DNA of 39,948 bases, from assembly GCF_000281975.1 (NCBI RefSeq), contig NZ_AKKE01000123.1:1-39948 (forward strand). Reading direction: 5' to 3'. The stretch comes from Novosphingobium sp. AP12 (GTDB lineage: Bacteria > Pseudomonadota > Alphaproteobacteria > Sphingomonadales > Sphingomonadaceae). Numbering within the stretch: position 1 is the first letter of the stretch; every line of letters begins with the position of its first letter. Positions 34,627 to 39,948 of this stretch are shown in pieces. The notes below the pieces were generated by a model. It worked only from the letters and a program-made list of their open reading frames with translations, ran no database searches and had not been told where the DNA came from. The translations under genes were made by a program, and so were the position numbers.

Positions 34627-35259
34627 TCAGTCAGGATCGGCTTCCGCCGTGTCCGGCCTGCCGGTTTTCGGCGGTCCGAGAACCGCCTCGATCATGTCCT
34701 CGTCGACCGGATCGAGCAAGCCCGCCGCGCGCAGTTCGTCGATTCCGGGCAGTTCACGAAGCGAGGCGAGCCCGAAGTGGTCGAGGAAAACCGCCGTCGT
34801 CGCGTAGATCACCGGGCGCCCCGGCACCTCGCGCCGGCCGGCGACGCGCACCCAGCCGGCCTCCAGCAGCACGTCGAGCGTGCCCTTGGCCGTCTGTACC
34901 CCGCGAATCGCCTCGATCTCGGCGCGGCTGACGGGTTCGTGGTAGGCGACGATCGCCAGCACTTCGGTCGCGGCGCGGCTGAGGCGGCGCAGCTCCTCCT
35001 TCTCGCGGCGGAGCAGGTGGGCGAGGTCGGGCGCGGTCTCGAAATGCCAGCGCCCGCCGCGCTCTACGAGCTGCACGCCCCGGCCTTCGTAGTGGCCCTT
35101 CAGTTCGGCCAGCGCGGGACGGACCTGCACCGCGCCCTTGTCCCCGAAGCCGAGGTGGAGGGCGAGCTGTTCGGCGCTCAGCGGTTCCTCGGCGGCGAAC
35201 AGGGTGGCCTCCACCGCGCGGACGAGGTCGTCGGGAGGTGTGATTTCGAGGTCGCTCAC
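34627..35259 (-). CDS. scpB: Segregation and condensation protein B
   Basis: A 210-residue protein with two winged-helix domains. It is the kleisin-associated subunit of the Smc-ScpAB condensin. Family features are L-V-R-A-V-E-A-T-L-F-A-A-E-E-P near the start, T-E-V-L-A-I-V-A-Y-H-E-P-V-S-R-A-E-I-E-A-I-R-G-V and Y-A-T-T-A-V-F-L-D-H-F-G-L. The start is GTG at 35259, overlapping the scpA stop by GTGA. It ends in an acidic tail. The order nagZ-scpA-scpB-tatABC is a common alphaproteobacterial arrangement. Confidence 0.95.
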   Translation of the reverse strand: MSDLEITPPDDLVRAVEATLFAAEEPLSAEQLALHLGFGDKGAVQVRPALAELKGHYEGRGVQLVERGGRWHFETAPDLAHLLRREKEELRRLSRAATEVLAIVAYHEPVSRAEIEAIRGVQTAKGTLDVLLEAGWVRVAGRREVPGRPVIYATTAVFLDHFGLASLRELPGIDELRAAGLLDPVDEDMIEAVLGPPKTGRPDTAEADPD

Positions 35260-36053
35260 GGCTTCATCGCCCGCAGCCTGAGCGGCCCGAACGTCTCGTC
35301 CTGCGCGATCTCCGCCCGCCCGGTGCGCGCCAGTTCCAGCGCGGCGACGAAGCTGGAGGCGAGCGCGGAACGGCGCAGGCGCGGGTCGGCCCAGGTGTCG
35401 TGCGCGGGCGGCAGGAATTCGCGCAGGTCCATCCAGTCGATCGCGACGCCCAGCATCGAGGCGACGCGCTGGATAGCGCTGTCGAGCGTCATGACCATGC
35501 GCTCGCGCACCATGTGGACGACCGGCTCGGAGCGGATCTTCACGTCGCCGTAGGCGCGCACGAGGTCGAACCAGTTGCACTGCCAGAGCGACTTGCGATC
35601 GACGCGCAGTCCCTCCGGCGCGCCGCGCACGAAGACGTCGCGGCCCAGCCGGTCGCGCCCCATCAGCCGCGCCGCCGCCTCGCGCATGGCGCCGAGCCGC
35701 TGGAGCCGCATCTGCAGGCGCAGCGCCAGTTCCTCGGGGCTCGGGTCCTCAGCCTCGCCCCGCGGCAGCAGCAGCGCGGACTTGAGGTAGGCGAGCCAGG
35801 CGGCCATCACCAGATAGTCCGCCGCCAGTTCCAGCCGCAGCGCCTCGGCCTGCTCGATGTAGGTGAGGTAGGCATCGACCAGTTCGAGGATCGAGATGCC
35901 GCGCAGGTCCACCTTCTGCCGCCGCGCGAGGTCGAGCAGCAGGTCGAGCGGGCCTTCCCAGCCGTCGATCTCAAGGTAGAGCTTGTCGTCCTGCCCCCCG
36001 GTCCGGTCCTCGCCGTCCCAGTCGCCGTCGAAAAGGTCGGGCGCGTCTGCCAC
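35256..36053 (-). CDS. scpA: Segregation and condensation protein A (kleisin)
   Basis: A 265-residue kleisin that bridges Smc heads in bacterial condensin. The N-terminal F-E/D-G-W-E-G-P-L-D-L-L-L-D-L-A-R-R-Q-K-V-D-L is the hallmark, followed by E-Y/D-Y-L-V-M-A-A-W-L-A-Y-L-K-S-A-L-L-L-P. The last 90 residues hold the winged-helix end (V-A-S-M-L-G ... F-V-A-A-L-E-L-A-R). The GTG at 36053 begins 2 nt after the nagZ stop; a longer open frame upstream is opposite nagZ and not protein-like. It overlaps scpB by 4 nt. Confidence 0.95.
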   Translation of the reverse strand: MADAPDLFDGDWDGEDRTGGQDDKLYLEIDGWEGPLDLLLDLARRQKVDLRGISILELVDAYLTYIEQAEALRLELAADYLVMAAWLAYLKSALLLPRGEAEDPSPEELALRLQMRLQRLGAMREAAARLMGRDRLGRDVFVRGAPEGLRVDRKSLWQCNWFDLVRAYGDVKIRSEPVVHMVRERMVMTLDSAIQRVASMLGVAIDWMDLREFLPPAHDTWADPRLRRSALASSFVAALELARTGRAEIAQDETFGPLRLRAMKP

Positions 36054-36055
36054 GG

Positions 36056-37066
36056 TCAGGCGGTCCGCAGTGCTAGCAGGGCGTCGCGCTGGGCGATGAG
36101 CTGGGCGTGGTCGCCGGTCGCCGCGCCTCCGACCGTCGCCAGCGCGCGGTCGAGGCGGGCGGCGGCCGCATCGCCCATTACCGGCAGCAGGTTCGCGATG
36201 CCGACCATGTCGTCCATCTTCGCCCAGCAGTTGAGCGCGAGATCGCAGCCCGCCGCGATCGCACGCGCCGCGCGCTCCGGGACCGAGCCGGACAGCGCCT
36301 CCATGTCGAGGTCGTCGCTCATCAGCAGGCCGTCGAAGCCGATGTTCCGGCGGATGACCTCGTTCACCACGTAAGGCGAGAGCGTGGCCGGGTTCTCGTC
36401 GTCCCAGGCGGTGTAGCGGACGTGCGCGGTCATGCCGATCGGGGCGGAGGCCAGCGCGCGGAACGGCGCGAGGTCCAGTTCCAGTTCCTCCGCCGAGGCG
36501 GTGACGGTGGGCAGTTCCTTGTGGCTGTCGGCCAGGGCGCGGCCATGGCCGGGCATGTGCTTGATGCAGCCCGCAACCCCGGCGCGCGCGAAACCGTCGA
36601 GGATCGCGCGGCCCAGCGCGGCGACGCGCATCGGCTCCGAGCCCAGCGCACGGTCGCCGACGACGTCGTGGGCGCCGGGCTGGCGCACGTCGAGCATCGG
36701 GTGCAGGTCGACCGTCACGCCCGCTTCGGCGAGGTCCAGTCCGAGCGCATGGGCGTTGGCCCGCGCCGCCTCGATGGCGCTGGCGGGGGCGAGGTCGTAG
36801 AGCCGGTCGAACGCCTCTCCGGGCGGATACTTGGGCCAGGCCGGCGGCTTCATCCGGGCGACGCGGCCGCCTTCCTGGTCGACGCAAACGAACAACTGCT
36901 CGCGCCCATGGATGGCGCGCAGTTCGTCGGTGAGCGCGCGCAGCTGCTCGCGGCTTTGCGCATTGCGGCCGAACAGCACGTAGCCCGCCGGATCGGCATC
37001 GCGGAAGAAGGCGCGTTCGTCGTCGGTGAGGGTCAGGCCGGAAAGGCCGAAGATCGCCGGTGTCAT
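36056..37066 (-). CDS. nagZ: Beta-N-acetylhexosaminidase (GH3)
   Basis: A 336-residue cytoplasmic enzyme that removes GlcNAc from anhydromuropeptides during cell-wall recycling. GH3 NagZ motifs are C-V-D-Q-E-G-G-R-V, the catalytic-loop K-H-M-P-G-H-G-R-A (169-177), D-S-H, and the nucleophile loop L-L-M-S-D-D-L-D-M (Asp251). Length is that of NagZ. In AmpC-bearing bacteria it influences beta-lactamase induction, but no ampC is in the window. The ATG at 37066 is used. scpA begins 2 nt after its stop. Confidence 0.95.
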   Translation of the reverse strand: MTPAIFGLSGLTLTDDERAFFRDADPAGYVLFGRNAQSREQLRALTDELRAIHGREQLFVCVDQEGGRVARMKPPAWPKYPPGEAFDRLYDLAPASAIEAARANAHALGLDLAEAGVTVDLHPMLDVRQPGAHDVVGDRALGSEPMRVAALGRAILDGFARAGVAGCIKHMPGHGRALADSHKELPTVTASAEELELDLAPFRALASAPIGMTAHVRYTAWDDENPATLSPYVVNEVIRRNIGFDGLLMSDDLDMEALSGSVPERAARAIAAGCDLALNCWAKMDDMVGIANLLPVMGDAAAARLDRALATVGGAATGDHAQLIAQRDALLALRTA

Positions 37067-37138
37067 GCCGGATTTGGTCGCAGAAACGAGGGCGTTTCGC
37101 AAGGAAGCGGCGGCAGCGGGGTGTGGATGCTTCACCGC

Positions 37139-37162
37139 CGTCCCCCCGCTCGACCGGGGACG
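37139..37162. terminator. Terminator-like hairpin between the catabolic cluster and nagZ
   Basis: CGTCCCC (37139-37145) pairs with GGGGACG (37156-37162) around a 10-nt loop, starting 7 nt past the SDR stop at 37170 on the minus strand. There is no T-tract. It probably ends the ALDH-CMD-SDR-SDR transcript before nagZ, or is another dispersed palindrome, since ACGACG follows as in the element at 32957. Confidence 0.45.
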
Positions 37163-37169
37163 ACGCGGA

Positions 37170-37955
37170 TTACGGCCGCATCACCCAGCCGCCGTCGACA
37201 TGCACGGTCTGCCCGGTGATCCACTGCCCCGCCGGAGAGCACAGCAGCATCAGCGCGCCGACCAGCTCGTCCGGCTCGCCGCGCGGCTTGGTGGCGCAGG
37301 TCATCTCGAGGAACTTGATGAACGGCGAATCGTCCGGCACCAGCAGCTTGCCCGCGTCCGAAGTGACGTTGCCCGGCGCGATGGCGTTGCAGGTGATGCC
37401 GTCCTTGCCGAGCTGCTTCGCGAGCGTGGTGGTCAGCCCGACGAGTGCCAGCTTGGAGATGCCGTAGAGGCCGATCGCCGGAAACGCGCCGCCGCTGGTC
37501 TGGTTGACGATCCGCCCGCCTCCGCGCGCGCGCATCGAGGGGATGACCGCGCGGGCGCAAAGCAGCGCGCCGTTGAGGTTCACCGAGAATGCGCGGTTCC
37601 ACGCCTCCAGGCTGACCGTCTCGCAGTTGTCGTAGCTGATATCGACCATCAGCGCGGCATTGTTGACGAGGATGTCGACCCCGCCGAACGCCTCGGCAGC
37701 CGCCCGGCCCATGGCGAGGGTGGAGGCTTCGTCGGCGACGTTCACCTCGACCGCCACGGCCTTGCCGCCCGCGGCAACGATCTCCTCCGCCACCGCCTTA
37801 GCGCCCTCGAGATTGAGGTCCGCCACGACGACGCTGGCGCCTGCCCCGGCGAGGCCCAGCGCATAGGCCCGGCCGATGGAATTGCCGCGCCCGCCGGCGC
37901 CGGTCACCACCGCCACCTTGCCGTCGAGGCGGAACTGATCGAGCGTGAAGGTCAT
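37170..37955 (-). CDS. SDR family NAD(P)-dependent oxidoreductase
   Basis: A 261-residue classical short-chain dehydrogenase/reductase. The cofactor motif is T-G-A-G-G-R-G-N-S-I-G (18-28), a slightly extended glycine loop. N-N-A-A (98-101) and the catalytic Ser154, Tyr164 and Lys168 (Y-G-I-S-K) are in place. D-G-G-W-V near the end is typical of beta-oxoacyl reductase-like SDRs. It is the last gene of a minus-strand set with a second SDR 22 nt upstream. Substrate unknown. Confidence 0.85.
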   Translation of the reverse strand: MTFTLDQFRLDGKVAVVTGAGGRGNSIGRAYALGLAGAGASVVVADLNLEGAKAVAEEIVAAGGKAVAVEVNVADEASTLAMGRAAAEAFGGVDILVNNAALMVDISYDNCETVSLEAWNRAFSVNLNGALLCARAVIPSMRARGGGRIVNQTSGGAFPAIGLYGISKLALVGLTTTLAKQLGKDGITCNAIAPGNVTSDAGKLLVPDDSPFIKFLEMTCATKPRGEPDELVGALMLLCSPAGQWITGQTVHVDGGWVMRP

Positions 37956-37977
37956 TGGAACTCTCCCTGACGGCGGC

Positions 37978-38733
37978 TCAGCCCGCCGTGATACCCTTGT
38001 CGATGTTGATGCAGGCGCCGTGGAACCCGCGCCCGGCCTCGGAGGCTAGCAGCAGGACCATGTCGGCCACGTCGTCCACCTCGACCTGCCCGCGCAGGCC
38101 CGAGTAGCGCTTGAGCAGGTCGAAGTCGCAGTTCTCGGGCGGGCGGAAGTTGATGGCGATGTTGGTGATCATGCCGCCGGGCGCCACCGCGTTGATGCGG
38201 ATGGGGGACTTCTGGAATTCCATCGCCATCGCCTTGGTCATGCCCAGGATGCCCCACTTGCTGGAGCAGTAGGCGGCCGCATAGGCCTCGCCGATGTACG
38301 ACGCGCAGGAGGCGACGTTGACGATGGCACCGTCCGTCTCGAGCAGGTGCGGGATCGCGCCCTGCGAAAGGATGAACGGCGCGTCGAGGTTGACCGCCAT
38401 CGTGCGGCGGTACTGCTCGAGCGGCATGTCGGGCGTATTGGCGAGGTAGATCAGCCCCGCCACGTTGCACAGCGCGTCGAGCCGGCCGAACCGCTGCACC
38501 GCCTCGGGTACGACGCCCGCGCAGGCCGCCGGGTCCGACAGGTCGGCGACCTGCGTGGCGACGGCCCGGCCGCTTTTCGCCAGCAGTTCGGCGGTCTCGG
38601 CCAGCGCTTCGGCATTCACGTCGACGAGCCAGAGGTCGGCGCCCGCCTCGGCGAGCTTCAGGGCGCTCGCCCGCCCCAGCCCCGAGGCGGCGCCGGTGAC
38701 GAGGGCGACCTTGCCGGTCATGTCGGTGTTCAT
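37978..38733 (-). CDS. SDR family oxidoreductase
   Basis: A 251-residue classical SDR. The cofactor loop is T-G-A-A-S-G-L-G (13-20) and the acidic D-V-N favours NAD. The active site has Ser142, Tyr155 and Lys159 (Y-C-S-S-K). C-N-V-A-G replaces the common N-N-A-G. It lies 13 nt after the carboxymuconolactone-decarboxylase-like gene and 22 nt before the other SDR. Two different dehydrogenases, an aldehyde dehydrogenase and a CMD-like protein together suggest stepwise oxidation of an alcohol/ketone substrate. Confidence 0.85.
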   Translation of the reverse strand: MNTDMTGKVALVTGAASGLGRASALKLAEAGADLWLVDVNAEALAETAELLAKSGRAVATQVADLSDPAACAGVVPEAVQRFGRLDALCNVAGLIYLANTPDMPLEQYRRTMAVNLDAPFILSQGAIPHLLETDGAIVNVASCASYIGEAYAAAYCSSKWGILGMTKAMAMEFQKSPIRINAVAPGGMITNIAINFRPPENCDFDLLKRYSGLRGQVEVDDVADMVLLLASEAGRGFHGACINIDKGITAG

Positions 38734-38746
38734 GATGCCATCCTCC

Positions 38747-39535
38747 TCAAGCGTGCCACGGCAGGCCCTTGGCCACCTTGTCGATCATCTCGATCACCAC
38801 GCCGTTAATGCGCGAGGCCTTGGGCCAGCCGGCGTGGGTGCCGTATTGCAGGACGAATTCGAGCATCTGCGCGCCCGTGCAGTTGCCGCTCGCCATGGCG
38901 GCGTGGACGTGGCTGCGAATGGGGATTTCGGCCGCCGATTCGCACACGCCCACCAGCGTGATCCAGCGGCGCGAGGGCTCGTCGAGGCCCGGACGCCACC
39001 ACATCTCGCCGAAGACGAAGTTGTTGATGCCCTGCAGGTACGGCGAATTGGGCGGGCCGGGCGGGAAGGTCATGACTCTGGCGAAGGCGGCGTGGCCACG
39101 GTCGTTGCGGACCTGCGGGTCCCATGGCTCGGGCGCGAGCGGAGGAACCTCTGCGGGCGGCAGGCCTAGCTCGGTCGCCACGCGCGTGACCGCGCGGTCG
39201 AGCTTGCCTCCGTTACCCCAGCCCGCATAGACGGCAAGGTGCAGCGCCGCCTCGCGCAGTTCGGCGAGGGTCAGGTGTCCGTTCACCAAAGCGCCGCGCA
39301 CGAAGTCGTCGAGCTGGCTTTCCTCCAGCCCGCAGGTCGCCGCGCTGGCGATGGCGACGATGTGGCGCGGGCGCGGTGGGAGGCCGGGACGCGTCCAGAC
39401 CTCGGCCCAGACGAAATCGCGCCAGGACTGCTCGAACAGGGTTGCCGGCTCGCGCGGGGGGCGGCCGGTGGCCGTGGCCTCGGCGGCGAGGCCGGCGGCG
39501 ATGCGGGTCTGGGGGTCGATCAGGGTCATGGCCAT
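38747..39535 (-). CDS. Carboxymuconolactone decarboxylase-like protein, two CMD repeats
   Basis: A 262-residue protein with two CMD/AhpD-like helical repeats. The first covers about residues 50-115 (C-G-L-E-E-S-Q-L-D-D ... L-A-V-Y-A-G-W-G-N-G). The second covers about 180-245 (C-E-S-A-A-E-I-P-I-R-S-H-V-H-A-A-M ... Y-G-T-H-A-G-W-P-K). The second repeat keeps the conserved histidine (S-H-V-H) that the first replaces, and neither has the C-x-x-C of peroxidase AhpD. Its reaction is not clear. Its ATG at 39535 overlaps the aldehyde dehydrogenase stop by 1 nt. Confidence 0.8.
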   Translation of the reverse strand: MAMTLIDPQTRIAAGLAAEATATGRPPREPATLFEQSWRDFVWAEVWTRPGLPPRPRHIVAIASAATCGLEESQLDDFVRGALVNGHLTLAELREAALHLAVYAGWGNGGKLDRAVTRVATELGLPPAEVPPLAPEPWDPQVRNDRGHAAFARVMTFPPGPPNSPYLQGINNFVFGEMWWRPGLDEPSRRWITLVGVCESAAEIPIRSHVHAAMASGNCTGAQMLEFVLQYGTHAGWPKASRINGVVIEMIDKVAKGLPWHA

Positions 39536-39948
39536 CAGTCCTGCAGGTTGACCCAGACGTTGCGCACCTGCTGGAACTCGCGCAGCGCCTCGATCCCGCC
39601 GAGGCGGCCGTGTCCGGAATGCTTCATGCCGCCGAACGGCACGCAGGGCGTCATCGCCTCGCCCGAGCCGTTGACCTGCACCTGCCCGGCCATCATCTGC
39701 CCGGCGACGCGGTGCGCGCGGGCGAGATTGGTGGTGTGGACATAGGCGCCGAGCCCGTAATCGGTGTCGTTGGCAAGCGCGACGGCCTCCTCCTCGCTGT
39801 CGAAGGGGGTGACGACGAGGACCGGGCCGAACACCTCGTTGCGGGCGATATTGCTCTGCGGGGAAACGTCGGCGAGCACGGTGATCGGCAGGAAGAAGCC
39901 TGAGGCATGATCGCCTCCGAGCCGCTCGCCGCCGCAGACGAGGCGGGG
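39535..39948 (-). CDS. Aldehyde dehydrogenase, C-terminal fragment
   Basis: The last 137 residues of an NAD(P)-dependent aldehyde dehydrogenase that continues past the right edge. Visible are F-F-L-P-I-T-V-L-A-D-V, E-V-F-G-P-V-L-V-V-T-P-F (the conserved E-x-F-G-P), N-D-T-D-Y-G-L-G-A-Y and P-F-G-G-M-K-H-S-G-H-G-R. These belong to the catalytic and oligomerisation parts. The catalytic cysteine lies outside the window. It is the first gene seen of a four-gene unit whose upstream part is cut off. Confidence 0.92.
   Translation of the reverse strand, partial: PRLVCGGERLGGDHASGFFLPITVLADVSPQSNIARNEVFGPVLVVTPFDSEEEAVALANDTDYGLGAYVHTTNLARAHRVAGQMMAGQVQVNGSGEAMTPCVPFGGMKHSGHGRLGGIEALREFQQVRNVWVNLQD

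Overview
The window is GC-rich, gene-dense chromosomal DNA from an alphaproteobacterium, most likely a sphingomonad (Novosphingobium/Sphingobium type). This rests on overall protein character, short leaders with GAGAGG-type ribosome sites, frequent GTG starts, the tight order nagZ-scpA-scpB-tatA-tatB-tatC, and small DUF4169 and DUF3182 genes. It is inference; no rRNA or taxonomic marker is present. There are no insertion sequences, integrases, CRISPR arrays or rRNA genes. One tRNA-Leu(GAG) is present. The only phage-flavoured gene is a lone GH24 lysozyme.

Layout from left to right. (1) 1-5916: the 5' end of a glgC-like gene, a 563-bp gap, then an aromatic-acid-type MFS symporter paired with an alginate_export-type outer-membrane porin, and an AsmA-like protein. 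(2) 5920-8561, minus strand: tRNA-Leu(GAG), a DUF3182 ATP-grasp-like protein, an alpha/beta hydrolase, and a small CsbD-like/2H-phosphoesterase-like fusion, tightly packed and of unknown function. (3) 8847-12515: a HerA-type ATPase, two very small genes, an outer-membrane protein, and a lipoprotein L,D-transpeptidase. (4) 12657-17085: a tightly coupled biotin operon bioF-bioH-like-bioC-bioD-bioA, covering pimeloyl-ACP methyl ester chemistry through dethiobiotin. bioB is not in the window.

(5) 17111-22713: an uncharacterised CrtC/AttH-like protein, methionine aminopeptidase, a DUF3298 lipoprotein, leucyl aminopeptidase, an SH3-like protein and argC. (6) 22714-25023: the nitrogen control pair glnB-glnA. 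Its flanks are unusually structured: dyads and a sigma-54-like element upstream of glnB, three tandem hairpins plus a nested hairpin between glnB and glnA, and a good terminator after glnA. (7) 25109-32832: lysozyme, a DUF1801 protein, a SulP transporter, the N-degron leucyltransferase bpt, threonine deaminase ilvA, and a coupled pair of a beta-hydroxyacid dehydrogenase and an exported YtcJ-type amidohydrolase.

(8) 32988-37066, minus strand: nagZ-scpA-scpB and tatA-tatB-tatC, covering cell-wall recycling, chromosome condensation and twin-arginine export. (9) 37170-39948, minus strand: a catabolic-looking operon of aldehyde dehydrogenase (cut by the window edge), a two-domain carboxymuconolactone decarboxylase-like protein and two SDR dehydrogenases.

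Most of the window is ordinary housekeeping and accessory metabolism. The least explained parts are the DUF3182/hydrolase/CsbD-2H set and the hairpin array between glnB and glnA. The BioH-position hydrolase is also notable because its nucleophile elbow differs from classical BioH.
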